NCBI GenBank assembly: GCA_018434945.1
Contig: JAHDOI010000035.1
Location: 147,401 to 211,400 of the forward strand
Source: Selenomonadales bacterium
GTDB taxonomy: Bacteria > Bacillota > Negativicutes > Sporomusales > UBA7701
Reading direction: 5' to 3'
DNA: 64,000 bases
Both the position numbers and the translations under genes were made by a program. Under the pieces are notes generated by a model. That model did no database searches. It saw nothing but the letters and a program-made list of their open reading frames with translations, and was not told where the DNA came from. Positions 51,167 through 60,447 of this stretch are shown piece after piece. The number at the start of each line of letters is the position of its first letter. Position 1 is the first letter of the stretch.

Positions 51167-52358
51167 TATACATTCTGTATGCCAGCGGCTGGCCCTCGAT
51201 CATTCGCTTTATGACAACCGCCTTCGTTACGCTGTGATCGTTCGCATCAATACGGATAGGGCCAAGCAACCCTTCTACCTCAATGCCTTCGAGAGCCGTC
51301 CTTATATTATCCGGATCTGCGCTGCCGGCCTTCCTGATTGCCGCAATGAGGACAAGTGCCGCTTCATAACCCATCGCTGCATACCCATCAGCCTGACGTT
51401 TATACGCTCTGGCGAAATCATCTTCTAACCTGCCTATTCGCGGCAGCTTTTCGCTTTTGGCGTAGAGGGAAAAATAATAAACATCATTAAGGGCTTCTTC
51501 GCCGGCGTAGGCGACAATTCGCGCCGAATCCCAGGTATCGGGTCCCAAAATCGGCACGCGGATGCCGCCCTCGCGCAGACAACGGATAGCCTGACCAGAC
51601 TCTCGGTAATGAAGGGGTATAAAAACCACTTCCGGGTTGGCGTTGCGGACCTGCGAAAGAAACTCCTGAGAGAATTCGCCGCCACTGTTGGACTGTTCCT
51701 TGGCAACGATCGTGCCGCCCGCCTGCGTAAAAACCTTTTCAAAGCCAGCCGCCATATTTCGGGACATGGAGACTCTGTTATCGAAGACAATTGCTGCCGC
51801 CTTTACGCCCATTTCTTCTATAGCGAATCTGGCCATTACATTCGCCTGGCTTGGATCGGCTAAGCAAGTCATAAAGGCATAAGAGTTAACTTTGCCGTCG
51901 TCGCCTGTCAGACGGTAACTGACCGCTGTCGGGGTTATCAGGGGCAGTCGGCTCTGTTCAGCGATAACATACGCTGCGGCGGTGTTTGCGGCTGTCAGGC
52001 AGCCCAGTACGGCTGAGACGTTTCCCCTGGCGGCTAAACTCTTCATTACGACTACCGTCTTTGCTTTGTCGGATGCGTTATCCAGCAGCACGAGTTCTAT
52101 CTTCCGACCAAGCACGCCACCCGCATCGTTGGTTTCTTTAAAAGCAAGTTTGACACCGTCGGCGACCATTTCCCCATAATATGCGAACCGGCCTGTAAGG
52201 TCAAAGTTGCCGCCAATCCAGATTGGATTAACAGTAGGTCCCGCCGCGCCGAGCGGCGATGCTTGTGCCGAAGAGAATACAGCAAGAACTCCTGCCAGAC
52301 CGGCAATCAGTCCCCAACCCACACAAATGCGCAAACGACTTGCAAGCAACACCGTCAT
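51159..52358 (-). CDS. Branched-chain amino acid-type ABC substrate-binding protein
   Basis: The roughly 399-residue product has a signal-like N-terminus (GWGLIAGLAGVLAVFSSAQA) and the LivJ-type Leu/Ile/Val-binding fold: PIWIGGNFDLTGRFAYYGEM and LGPDTWDSARIVAY. It would bind amino acids or similar ligands outside the membrane for a LivFGHM transporter, which is not encoded here. The start at ATG 52358 is close to a GGAGAGG; GTG 52352 is another option. It follows the M48 protease gene by 11 bases, so the two may be co-transcribed. Confidence 0.82.
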   Translation of the reverse strand: MTVLLASRLRICVGWGLIAGLAGVLAVFSSAQASPLGAAGPTVNPIWIGGNFDLTGRFAYYGEMVADGVKLAFKETNDAGGVLGRKIELVLLDNASDKAKTVVVMKSLAARGNVSAVLGCLTAANTAAAYVIAEQSRLPLITPTAVSYRLTGDDGKVNSYAFMTCLADPSQANVMARFAIEEMGVKAAAIVFDNRVSMSRNMAAGFEKVFTQAGGTIVAKEQSNSGGEFSQEFLSQVRNANPEVVFIPLHYRESGQAIRCLREGGIRVPILGPDTWDSARIVAYAGEEALNDVYYFSLYAKSEKLPRIGRLEDDFARAYKRQADGYAAMGYEAALVLIAAIRKAGSADPDNIRTALEGIEVEGLLGPIRIDANDHSVTKAVVIKRMIEGQPLAYRMYKP

Positions 52359-52369
52359 CCTCTCCTGCT

Positions 52370-53539
52370 CTATAATACTATCCAATGTGGATTTTGAGGA
52401 TTTGAAGATTTTGGAGTGTTGGTTGTCGAGCTGCTGGTTGCGTTAGCAGTAAATCCGAGAATTGCGTTCAATTTGTTCTGCAGTTCTTCGACCGATGGTT
52501 CCCCTGGCACAGGGGTAATTATACTCCTCCCGGCCAACTTGAGAGTGCCGAATTCTACGGTAGCCGGCTCTATCGGCCGCGGCGACTTGTTAAAAACACG
52601 GGCGAGATTGCCGGCGATCAGAAAAGCGCGCTCCCCGGCCAGCCGCCCTCCAATAGGACGGGCGTTTAGAAATGGCTGGCCCTTGACATTCACGCTCGTG
52701 CCGGTAACGGTAACCATGTTGCCCGAAAACTCGGTAAGCTTTGCAGAGAAGTTTTCGACCCGTTTATGGGTTGGCGGATGGGTTCGGGGGTTAAAAAGGG
52801 TCTGGAATAAATCCTGCTTGTCTTCGTAAAAGTACATCAAACGGGCTTCGCCGGCTGCGGCTGCGCCAGGATTATAACCGGCTCTTACGCCGTATTCGAA
52901 GGCGGCGTTGTCGGCCTCGTACTCGAAAGGAACAGAGTATCCGCCGTTCCGAATGTGCAAAAGGATCAAGCCGGCCAGATGCAAATGAACATCTTCGAGA
53001 TATTCCCCATATCTTTTGGCGAACAACCGGGCGGCAACCTCCAGAGGTACAATGCCCTCAATCTTCCGCAGGGCGTGCTGCTTGGTTCCGTGGCCGATCT
53101 CGTGAGTGACGATAAAAGCAACCATATCTTCGTTAAACCCGAACTCGTGAAACACGCCCAAATTAATTCCAATTACGTTTCCGAGCGCCCGGAACCCGTT
53201 GATGGTAGGATCGGGTATAATGAAATAGCTGGGCGGACGGGCAAGAATCTCTTCATTGCCGGGTGCGGCACCCACACGGGTAAATATGCGATGCAGCATC
53301 TCGTTGGCCGCGTCATCTTTGCTCACGCCCCACTCTTTCTTATATTCCTGCAACACCTGATTCTGCATGGTGAATTCTGTCTTTTTGGCCATCTCTCTGA
53401 CATAAGCATAAGTGTTGATAGCGTCGAGCACGTCGAGAATTGCGTCGATGGTGTCGGCCCTCGCTGACGTGGGTAAGGCAAGGCCGAAACCTAGATTGAA
53501 TGTTATGACAAGAGTGAGGATTACGCACATTTTTTTCAT
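52370..53539 (-). CDS. M48-family metalloprotease (secreted)
   Basis: The 389-residue product starts MKKMCVILTLVITFNLGFGLALPTSARA, a signal peptide, then has the zinc motif FIVTHEIGHGTKQHAL with the third ligand in FEYEADNAAFEYG, typical of M48 peptidases. A C-terminal domain and a Ser/Thr/Asn-rich tail follow. The start ATG 53539 is chosen because the longer frame adds a non-coding stretch. Function is probably envelope protein quality control. It is the first gene of a two-gene group with the substrate-binding protein. Confidence 0.88.
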   Translation of the reverse strand: MKKMCVILTLVITFNLGFGLALPTSARADTIDAILDVLDAINTYAYVREMAKKTEFTMQNQVLQEYKKEWGVSKDDAANEMLHRIFTRVGAAPGNEEILARPPSYFIIPDPTINGFRALGNVIGINLGVFHEFGFNEDMVAFIVTHEIGHGTKQHALRKIEGIVPLEVAARLFAKRYGEYLEDVHLHLAGLILLHIRNGGYSVPFEYEADNAAFEYGVRAGYNPGAAAAGEARLMYFYEDKQDLFQTLFNPRTHPPTHKRVENFSAKLTEFSGNMVTVTGTSVNVKGQPFLNARPIGGRLAGERAFLIAGNLARVFNKSPRPIEPATVEFGTLKLAGRSIITPVPGEPSVEELQNKLNAILGFTANATSSSTTNTPKSSNPQNPHWIVL

Positions 53540-53656
53540 CGCGATACCCCCGTAAAGCTTGTCAATATTTGTAATCAAATTATAGAACATATGTACGTTA
53601 TTTGTCAATATGTGGCTTTATTGTTTATTTTTCCCGGACTAATACATTTCTGCGCT

Positions 53657-53685
53657 AAAAGAAGACCGCCTTTCGACGGTCTTCT
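53657..53685 (-). terminator. Second terminator downstream of tRNA-Leu
   Basis: On the minus strand GAAGACCG, TCGAAAGG and CGGTCTTC are followed by TTTTAG. Confidence 0.75.
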
Positions 53686-53738
53686 AACATTAGACATATT
53701 GTCGCTCCCCGCAGCATCAGGCATCGCCCAACCCCTTA

Positions 53739-53765
53739 AGAGCGGTAAAAAGAAAAACCCGGGTT
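53739..53765 (-). terminator. First terminator downstream of tRNA-Leu
   Basis: On the minus strand CTCGGG, AGCAA and CCCGGG are followed by TTTTTCTTTTT. Confidence 0.78.
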
Positions 53766-53808
53766 GCTCCCGAGCCGATCAATGAAACTATTCGTATACA
53801 CTTTTGTT

Positions 53809-53897
53809 TGGTGCCGGAGACCGGGGTCGAACCGGTACGGAGATTTCTCCCCGACGGATTTTAAGTCCGTTGCGTCTGCCTGTTCCGCCACTCCGGC
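53809..53897 (-). tRNA. tRNA-Leu (anticodon TAA)
   Basis: The minus strand gives an 89-nt class II tRNA with acceptor stem GCCGGAG/CTCCGGC, a long variable arm (GTCGGGGAGAAATCTCC), encoded CCA, and anticodon loop CTTAAAA on stem ACGGA/TCCGT. Confidence 0.97.
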
Positions 53898-54023
53898 GTG
53901 TATTAATATCCCGGCAGCATCAACTGCCGGGACATCATAAATATTATACCGCAAATCAGTTTTGCTGACAAGAGCACGGAAATTACACACATAAGGCAAA
54001 ATAAGGTTCCAAGGCCCGTTGGG

Positions 54024-55115
54024 TTAAAAAGTCAGACCGACGATAGAAGTCTCACGGGTTTTGGTCAAATCAATAAACTGTCCGTCCTCGGCTTTCAAAA
54101 CAGGACACGTCGGGTTAATTGTCGGCAGAAAAACAACCTTGGCCTTCCGCCCGTCGTTCAGTTTGACCGGGTTATTCATCAGATAATCGTTGATTCTCCG
54201 AATGAAAGTATCGCACACCGCAGGGTCAAGTCGGGTAAACGTCTCACCCTTGACTATTTCAATAATGTTGAACGGATTAAGTCCACCGGGGCCTTCGGCA
54301 ATATGGCAAAGACGGTTTGCCACCGTGACGATGCGGGCATATTGATTAATACCGTCCCCTGATAATGCCAGGGGGTATCCGCTGCCGTCGCGGTATTCGT
54401 GGTGCTGTGTAACGGCGGCAAGCACGTTGGGGGGCAAGCCGGGAACATCTTTGAGCAGTTCGTAGGCGAGCAAAACATGTTGCCTAAGAATTTCCTGCCG
54501 TTCAGGAGTGGGGCTGTCATCCATTATCAGACTACGCGGCATTCTTATCTTGCCGATGTCGTGGATAAGCCCGGCGAGTACTACTTCATCGACTACGGCA
54601 GGAGCCAGTTCCATCCACGACGCCAGCATCCCGGAAAGGGCGGCGACCGATACAGAATGGCGTTCAAGGTAGTCGCGGTCACGGTTGACCGTTATTCTGA
54701 AAAGCAGCCTGTTTATCGCTTCAGCGGGCTGAACCAGATGGCGGGCTATCTTTGAGGAGATTTGACGGCAAGCGGCCGTTTCGATAGACCCTCCGGACCT
54801 TAGTGATTCAAATAAATCCGTTACGTTAAACAGCGCCTCTTCCAAGTTGCAGGTGAAATTTATCACCTTCTTCGCCATCGTATCCGGAAGGATTTCCAGT
54901 ACCGGGTCGTTTTCCGCCGGCGGCGGAGTCAGTAACTCGGCCTCCGCCGTTTCAGCAATCATGATGAAGGCGATATCCCAATTCTGGATTAGGCGGATAG
55001 CTTGCTCAGTTAAATGACTGCCTGCCGGGATGAGAATCTGCCTGCCGTCGTGGGAAAACACCGGTTCTGCGGTTACCATGCCTGGTTGCAGGTCGAAGGA
55101 TATTAATTTTCGCAC
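54024..55115 (-). CDS. HD-GYP domain c-di-GMP phosphodiesterase
   Basis: The 363-residue product has a small N-terminal beta domain (FDLQPGMVTAEPVFSHDGRQILIPAG) of a kind common in HD-GYP proteins, then the catalytic domain with GLIHDIGKIRMPRSL, RQHVLLAYELL and QHHEYRDGSGYPLAL. The HD and GYP residues are intact, so it should cleave c-di-GMP. No membrane segment is present. ATG 55115 has AGGAGG upstream. Confidence 0.9.
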   Translation of the reverse strand: MRKLISFDLQPGMVTAEPVFSHDGRQILIPAGSHLTEQAIRLIQNWDIAFIMIAETAEAELLTPPPAENDPVLEILPDTMAKKVINFTCNLEEALFNVTDLFESLRSGGSIETAACRQISSKIARHLVQPAEAINRLLFRITVNRDRDYLERHSVSVAALSGMLASWMELAPAVVDEVVLAGLIHDIGKIRMPRSLIMDDSPTPERQEILRQHVLLAYELLKDVPGLPPNVLAAVTQHHEYRDGSGYPLALSGDGINQYARIVTVANRLCHIAEGPGGLNPFNIIEIVKGETFTRLDPAVCDTFIRRINDYLMNNPVKLNDGRKAKVVFLPTINPTCPVLKAEDGQFIDLTKTRETSIVGLTF

Positions 55116-55270
55116 ACAAAAGCCTCCTCAAAATAGGAGTGGGCAATGCGCCTTTAGGTATCATAACGTGCTCGGGGCAAAAAAGTCTGTCCAACATAAT
55201 ATCGTGGCAACAATAAGAAAAGTTAAGCCTCAAGCACAACATTTAGTTCAAATTGTCGAAAAAAGTCATA

Positions 55271-55298
55271 ACAAAAAACCACCCGATGGGGGTGGTTT
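55271..55298 (-). terminator. Terminator of the tRNA cluster
   Basis: On the minus strand ACCACCC, CCATC and GGGTGGT are followed by TTTTTGTT. Confidence 0.88.
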
Positions 55299-55303
55299 TG
55301 TTT

Positions 55304-55378
<75 letters not shown>

Positions 55379-55384
55379 AGATGA

Positions 55385-55459
55385 TGGAGCGGAAAACGAG
55401 ATTCGAACTCGCGACCCTCGCCTTGGCAAGGCGATGCTCTACCACTGAGCTACTTCCGC
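55385..55459 (-). tRNA. tRNA-Gly (anticodon GCC)
   Basis: The minus strand gives a 75-nt tRNA with acceptor GCGGAAG, encoded CCA and anticodon loop TTGCCAA on stem TCGCC/GGCGA. Confidence 0.97.
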
Positions 55460-55464
55460 TTAAA

Positions 55465-55540
<76 letters not shown>

Positions 55541-55552
55541 AAAAAAACTAAA

Positions 55553-55629
55553 TGGCGACCCCGATCGGATTTGAACCGACGATCTCCGCCGTGACAGGGC
55601 GGCATGTTAGACCACTACACCACGGGGCC
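55553..55629 (-). tRNA. tRNA-Asp (anticodon GTC)
   Basis: The minus strand gives a 77-nt tRNA with acceptor GGCCCCG, encoded CCA and anticodon loop CTGTCAC on stem CCGCC/GGCGG. It is first in the cluster Asp-Phe-Gly-Cys. Confidence 0.97.
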
Positions 55630-55732
55630 GTTTGAAACCGCATTACTTAGTATATATGATTCATGTTTACCTGTCAATGAATCACAAAATGGATAATACC
55701 ACGTTACATAACTAATGTCAATAGGCTGTCGG

Positions 55733-56095
55733 TCACTTTGCCAGGATGCGATCAATAGTCCTGGCTACCTGCGCCTCCTCGAACGGCTTGACGATGAAAT
55801 CGAGCGCTCCTGCGGCGATAGCGTCCCGAAGCACCGGCTGCTGCCCGATTGCGGTAACCATAACGATTTTCGCATTATTGTCGTCGCCGCAGATCAGCTT
55901 AACAGCCTCGATTCCGTCGCATTCGGGCATGGTTATGTCCATTGTCGTAAGATCAGGCTTATAGCGGCGGTATTTCTCCCTTGCCTCTTTGCCGTTGGCT
56001 GCTTCGGCGATCACCTCGTGTCCCATTTTGCTCAGGACCCGTGTGAGCAGCATCCGCATAAAGGCCGAGTCGTCGCAAACCAGTATTCTTGCCAC
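55733..56095 (-). CDS. CheY-like single-domain response regulator
   Basis: The 120-residue receiver domain has the acidic pocket ILVCDDSAFMR, phospho-acceptor Asp in LTTMDITMPECDG, the switch Thr in VMVTAIGQQ and Lys in DFIVKPFEE. No output domain is attached. CheY-type motility, sporulation phosphorelay (Spo0F-like) or diguanylate signalling are all possible. It follows thiD by 3 bases but shares no obvious pathway. Confidence 0.92.
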   Translation of the reverse strand: MARILVCDDSAFMRMLLTRVLSKMGHEVIAEAANGKEAREKYRRYKPDLTTMDITMPECDGIEAVKLICGDDNNAKIVMVTAIGQQPVLRDAIAAGALDFIVKPFEEAQVARTIDRILAK

Positions 56096-56098
56096 GTC

Positions 56099-56911
56099 TC
56101 ATTCTCCTTCGCTTGCGACCCCTGCCCGGGAATAAAGCTCATAGAAATGGTGTGTCGGACCGACGCCTTTTCCAAGAGGAAATCCGTGTGTGATTGCAAT
56201 GGTGATATAGCGTTTGGCCGCCGTGACGGCCTCGAAGACAGGTAAGCCTTTTGCCATTCCGGCGGCGATGGCCGATGAAAAAGTGCAGCCGGTGCCATGA
56301 GTATGCTTCGTCTCAATACGTTCATTGGCAAGAACGGCAAACTCGACGCCGTCATAAAAAAGATCACAGGCTGCTCCGGGCAGATGCCCGCCTTTCACTA
56401 CCACATACTTCGGCCCCATAGCCTTGATTGCGATTGCCGCCCGTTCCATCGCAACGCGGTCGTCTACAGGGAACCCGACGATCTCGGCTGCTTCATGAAG
56501 ATTGGGTGTTACCACATCGGCAATCGGAAACAGGGAGCCGACCAGGGCGTCGACTGCCTCAGGTTTGAGAAGGCGGCTGCCGCTCTTGGCAACCATCACC
56601 GGATCGACGACGATGTTCAAGGCGCCGTGCTTGACGAGAGCATCGGCAACAACACGGGTGATAGCGGCGCTCGACAGCATGCCAACTTTCACCGCCCCGA
56701 CCGGGATATCCTCATAGACTGCGGCGATCTGGTCGGCGATTATTTCCTGGTCCAGTTCGCGGATATTGGTCACGCCGCACGTATTTTGCGCCGTAATAGC
56801 GGTAATCACACTCATGCCGAAAACGCCCAGGGCGGAAAAAGTTTTGAGGTCTGCCTGAATCCCGGCACCGCCGCTCGAATCGGAGCCTGCGATCGTAAGA
56901 GCTGTTTTCAT
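56099..56911 (-). CDS. thiD: Hydroxymethylpyrimidine/phosphomethylpyrimidine kinase
   Basis: The 270-residue ribokinase-fold enzyme starts MKTALTIAGSDSSGGAGIQADLKTF, has VVDPVMVAKSGSRLL, and the catalytic region THGTGCTFSSAIAAGMAKGL. ThiD phosphorylates HMP and HMP-phosphate in thiamine synthesis. No other thi gene or TPP riboswitch is in the window. It overlaps the upstream DUF gene by 4 bases and lies divergent to an SsuABC-type transporter. Confidence 0.95.
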   Translation of the reverse strand: MKTALTIAGSDSSGGAGIQADLKTFSALGVFGMSVITAITAQNTCGVTNIRELDQEIIADQIAAVYEDIPVGAVKVGMLSSAAITRVVADALVKHGALNIVVDPVMVAKSGSRLLKPEAVDALVGSLFPIADVVTPNLHEAAEIVGFPVDDRVAMERAAIAIKAMGPKYVVVKGGHLPGAACDLFYDGVEFAVLANERIETKHTHGTGCTFSSAIAAGMAKGLPVFEAVTAAKRYITIAITHGFPLGKGVGPTHHFYELYSRAGVASEGE

Positions 56912-57588
56912 GATAGGTTTTCTCCCTCTGAATGTGAGATGCGGCCGCGCAGATCGGCCAGCAAGGGCCCCAGTTCACGATCAAATTTTGCGGCCAGCTC
57001 ACCAAGGTCTCGCGTGTCGAAAGTGCCGATCATATGCGGCGTTTGCCGCAAGCGGACTTGGCCAAAGAATTCGTCACGGTAAATATTGTAACTTATGCTG
57101 AGGTTGCTGGCGGCGGCAAAATCGCTGTAATCAAGAATAATATATGACCCGTTTACCGTTTTCAGCGGTTGCCGCGGCGTGATAAACAAGTGGAACCCGG
57201 CCACCTCGTCAGCCAGCCTTTCACAGTAAGGCCATTCGAGTATTTTCTTCGCCCGAAAAACGCTCTCGTACTGCCTTCCTCCACTCAGTTCTACCAGAGC
57301 ATCCTCCAGCTTTGCAGTCAATATCCGCTCCAGGCTCGCCAAGTCGGGGCAGATAAAACTTACATCATAAAACTCGTTGAGCCCCACCGCCACCCTTGCC
57401 AGATAGTCCCGCGTTGCCCTGTCGTAAACGACGGAGAAGCTTCGCAGCTCCTCCGCATTTCGGTATGAAAAAACGTTATACTGCACCCCGTCCTCCGCAA
57501 GGTCGAGGCTCAGGGAAAATCCGGCCTGATCGGCGGGAAGCTGCCGTAAAAACGGCCATTCATTCACTTGCGCGATTATCTCTTTCAT
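56908..57588 (-). CDS. Uncharacterised protein with an internal duplication (226 aa)
   Basis: The two halves of the protein align: WPFLRQLPADQAGFSLSL with WPYCERLADEVAGFHLFI, and then a beta-rich stretch and DLASLERILTAKLEDAL with DLGELAAKFDRELGPLL. Each half is about 100 residues. No catalytic motifs or membrane segments are visible, and the family is not recognised. ATG 57588 precedes KEIIAQVNEW; a weak GGATGG lies upstream. It is co-transcribed with thiD (ATGA overlap). Confidence 0.7.
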   Translation of the reverse strand: MKEIIAQVNEWPFLRQLPADQAGFSLSLDLAEDGVQYNVFSYRNAEELRSFSVVYDRATRDYLARVAVGLNEFYDVSFICPDLASLERILTAKLEDALVELSGGRQYESVFRAKKILEWPYCERLADEVAGFHLFITPRQPLKTVNGSYIILDYSDFAAASNLSISYNIYRDEFFGQVRLRQTPHMIGTFDTRDLGELAAKFDRELGPLLADLRGRISHSEGENLS

Positions 57589-57717
57589 AACTACCATCCA
57601 TTTTTGCTTTCAAGGTATATTATGGCCGACAAATCAAAAACCCGCAAGGGCTGTAACCAAAAAACGCCGGGGAGAATATCGTGTACTATTCGAAAATGCA
57701 GTCTTGGAGGGTTGCAC

Positions 57718-58794
57718 ATGATAAGAAAGACAGGTGGTATGCTGGCTGTCGCGCTTCTTGCCCTTACACTGATAGTTTGTGGCTGCGGCCAGCCTCAAAC
57801 TGCCCCAGCGGTAACCAAAAGCCCGGTCTGGGCGCCGTCGCTCCTGCCGCTACAGCAGGAAACAGTTGTCAAGGTGGGCATGAAGCAGGTCGTCTCCGAT
57901 TCCGGCGTTCTAATCGGCATGGCCAAAGGCTACTATAAAGATCTTGGCATCAAAATCGAGCCAGTCCAGTTCAACACCGGCCAGGAAATGATCAACGCCC
58001 TGGCGGCCGGGCAGCTCGATGTCGGCGCCACCGTAACCGCATCCGGCCTGTTCAACGCCATGTCCCGCGACATCCCCGTAAAAATAGTCGCCGACAAAGG
58101 CATCAACGTCCCTGGCAAAGGTTACTACCGTCTCGTCATCCGTAAGGACCTCGTCGGCACCATCAACGATTTCGGCGATCTGCGCGGCCGAAAGATCGCC
58201 GTCGTCGGCACCGCCTCACTGGATGAAATCGCTCTTGACCGCGTCCTCAACAAAGGCGGTATGTCCACCAAAGACGTCGACCTGCAAGTTATCCGCTCCT
58301 TCCCCGATATGCTTGTCTCCCTCGGTAACAAAAGCATCGACGCCGCCATGGTCATCGAACCCTTCATCGCCGTCGGCATCGCCAAAGGCATTGTCGACCC
58401 GTGGAAAGATCCGGCCGAATACGACCCCGACGCCCAGACCGCCCTGCTTGTCTTCGGCACGAGCATGACCACCCGGCCAGACGTCGCCAACCGGTTCATG
58501 ACTGCCTACGTTAAATCCCACCGGGACTACAACGACGCCTTCTTCAAGGACAAAGGCAAAAAAGAGCTTATCGACCTCCTGTGCAAACACTCGGTCGTCA
58601 AAGACCCTGTCATGTACGAAAAAATGTTCCCTGTAGGCCTAAACCCCGACGGATACCTCCGTATGAAAGGCATCGAAATGGACCTGACCTGGTATAAACA
58701 GCGCAACCTTCTGAAAACCGACATCAAACTCCAGGAAGTCGTCGACAACAAGTACGTTGATTTTGCGTTGGCCGTACTCGGCAAATACAAGTAA
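57718..58794 (+). CDS. SsuA/NMT1-type ABC substrate-binding lipoprotein
   Basis: The roughly 358-residue product has a lipoprotein signal (LLALTLIVCGCGQ, lipid Cys near residue 18-20) and the NMT1/SsuA fold: GYYKDLGIKIEPVQFNTGQEM, ALAAGQLDVGATV and GRKIAVVGTASLDEIAL. It would deliver a sulfonate, nitrate, taurine or pyrimidine-type ligand to the permease and ATPase downstream. ATG 57718 follows TTGGAGGG. Closeness to thiD makes a thiamine precursor one candidate. Codons are strongly C-ending. Confidence 0.9.
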   Translation: MIRKTGGMLAVALLALTLIVCGCGQPQTAPAVTKSPVWAPSLLPLQQETVVKVGMKQVVSDSGVLIGMAKGYYKDLGIKIEPVQFNTGQEMINALAAGQLDVGATVTASGLFNAMSRDIPVKIVADKGINVPGKGYYRLVIRKDLVGTINDFGDLRGRKIAVVGTASLDEIALDRVLNKGGMSTKDVDLQVIRSFPDMLVSLGNKSIDAAMVIEPFIAVGIAKGIVDPWKDPAEYDPDAQTALLVFGTSMTTRPDVANRFMTAYVKSHRDYNDAFFKDKGKKELIDLLCKHSVVKDPVMYEKMFPVGLNPDGYLRMKGIEMDLTWYKQRNLLKTDIKLQEVVDNKYVDFALAVLGKYK

Positions 58795-58816
58795 CCAGCC
58801 CTGGGAGGTGACGTGT

Positions 58817-59587
58817 ATGGCAAAACTCCCAAACGGCGGCCTGTTCATTCGCGTCGTCTCCGTCCTGTCGCCGCTTTCCCTCCTTATCGCCTGGGAACTC
58901 CTCGCCCGCGTCGATGCCATCGACACTAGACTCTTCTCCAGTCCTAGCCTCATCATCCAGGCTTTTGTCCCCCTACTGTTTTCGGGAGAGCTTATCTACA
59001 ACACCGCCGTAAGCGTCCAGCGTGTCATACTTGGCTTCGCCGTCGGAGCAGTGCCAGGGATCATCCTCGGGATCAGTATGGGCTTATCGCCTTTCGTCCG
59101 TTCAGCTGTCGAACCGATGATTGCCGCTACATACCCCATCCCCAAGCTGGCCATCATGCCCCTGATCCTGCTCGTTTTCGGCCTGGGCGAAACATCGAAA
59201 GTCTTCACCATCGCCATCGGCGTCTTCTACCTCGTCGTCATCAACACCATGGCCGGCGTGCTCAACATCGACAAAATCTACCTCGATGTCGCCCGCAACT
59301 ACGGGGCGAACCGCCGCGACTTCTACCTCACCGTCGCCTTCCCCGGCGCCCTGCCGATGATCTTCGCCGGTCTCAAACTCGGGATGGGCATGGCTCTCAT
59401 CCTCATCGTCGCCGCCGAACTATCGGCCGCCAAGGCCGGCGTCGGCTGGATGATCTGGCGCGCCTATGACATGTTCGACATTGAGCAAATGTTCGTCGCC
59501 CTAATAGTCCTCTCCGTCCTCGGCTACATCTTCTCGCTGCTTCTCGACGCCGTCGAGCGCTGGATCGTCCCTTGGAAACAGACTTGA
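58817..59587 (+). CDS. SsuC-type ABC transporter permease
   Basis: The 256-residue product has about six membrane helices and the EAA-loop region DVARNYGANRRDFYLTVAFPGALPMIFAGLK, which contacts the ATPase. ATG 58817 follows GGGAGGTG, 22 bases after the binding-protein stop. It forms the membrane channel of the transporter encoded by the three adjacent genes. Confidence 0.93.
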   Translation: MAKLPNGGLFIRVVSVLSPLSLLIAWELLARVDAIDTRLFSSPSLIIQAFVPLLFSGELIYNTAVSVQRVILGFAVGAVPGIILGISMGLSPFVRSAVEPMIAATYPIPKLAIMPLILLVFGLGETSKVFTIAIGVFYLVVINTMAGVLNIDKIYLDVARNYGANRRDFYLTVAFPGALPMIFAGLKLGMGMALILIVAAELSAAKAGVGWMIWRAYDMFDIEQMFVALIVLSVLGYIFSLLLDAVERWIVPWKQT

Positions 59588-59604
59588 CCGGGAGGTGCCG
59601 TGCC

Positions 59605-60399
59605 TTGGTTTGCGGAACCGGAATTACTCTCAGAAACGTGAACAAAACCTTCAGCACCCAGGGAGGCACCGTCGACGCTCTTCAGGATGTCAGCCTAAAC
59701 ATCGGCGGCGGCGAATTCTTTTGCATCGTCGGCCCCTCCGGCTGCGGCAAAACAACGTTGCTGAGAATTCTTGCCGGCCTTGAGGAAAGCACCGGCGGCG
59801 ATGTTTGTATTCCCGCCGCCTCAAACGGCCGCCCGCTCAATTCGATGGTTTTTCAGGAACAAAGTGTATTCCCCTGGATGAGTGTCCGCGATAATGTTAG
59901 CTATGGGCTGCGTCTGCGTGGTTTCGGCAAAAAAGAGCGCTATGCCATCGCCGATCGCTTTATCCGCATGATCGGCCTCACAAGATTCGCCGACGCCTAC
60001 CCCCATCAGCTTTCCGGCGGCATGAAACAACGCGTCAGCGTTGCCCGCGCTTTCGCCAACGACCCGGAAATACTGCTCATGGACGAACCCTTCGGCGCCC
60101 TCGACGAACAGAATCGCATCCTCCTCCAGCAGGAGCTCCTCCGCATCTGGGAAGAGAGCCGCAAAACCACCGTCTTCATCACCCACAGCATCGATGAGGC
60201 GCTCTGCCTAGGCGACCGGGTCATGGTCATGACCGCCCATCCCGGCCGCATCAAAAGCATCGTCGCCATCGACCTCCCCCGCCCGCGCGACATCGCCGCC
60301 ATCCGCACCACCCTCCGCTACAACCAGCTTTTCCAGACCATCTGGCTTACCCTGCGCGACGAAGTGCTGAAAGGCAAAGAAATAGAGCTTGCCCACTAG
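59605..60399 (+). CDS. SsuB-type ABC transporter ATP-binding protein
   Basis: The 264-residue product has Walker A GPSGCGKTTLLRIL, Q-loop VFQEQSVFPWM, signature LSGGMKQRVSVARA, Walker B ILLMDEPFGALDEQ and switch His in FITHSIDEAL. All are intact. The start TTG 59605 follows GGGAGGTG by 7 bases; the longer frame to 59572 overlaps the permease end. It powers the SsuABC-type importer. Confidence 0.93.
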   Translation: MVCGTGITLRNVNKTFSTQGGTVDALQDVSLNIGGGEFFCIVGPSGCGKTTLLRILAGLEESTGGDVCIPAASNGRPLNSMVFQEQSVFPWMSVRDNVSYGLRLRGFGKKERYAIADRFIRMIGLTRFADAYPHQLSGGMKQRVSVARAFANDPEILLMDEPFGALDEQNRILLQQELLRIWEESRKTTVFITHSIDEALCLGDRVMVMTAHPGRIKSIVAIDLPRPRDIAAIRTTLRYNQLFQTIWLTLRDEVLKGKEIELAH

Positions 60400-60406
60400 G
60401 GCAAAA

Positions 60407-60439
60407 CAAAAAAGCCCGGCAAAATCGCCGGGCTTTTTT
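60407..60439 (+). terminator. Terminator of the SsuABC-type operon
   Basis: AAAGCCCGGC, AAAATC and GCCGGGCTTT are followed by six T on the plus strand. Confidence 0.92.
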
Positions 60440-60447
60440 GCAGGATT

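Noticed and set aside
53736..53999. Minus-strand 87-codon frame
   Set aside because: It overlaps tRNA-Leu and the terminator after it.
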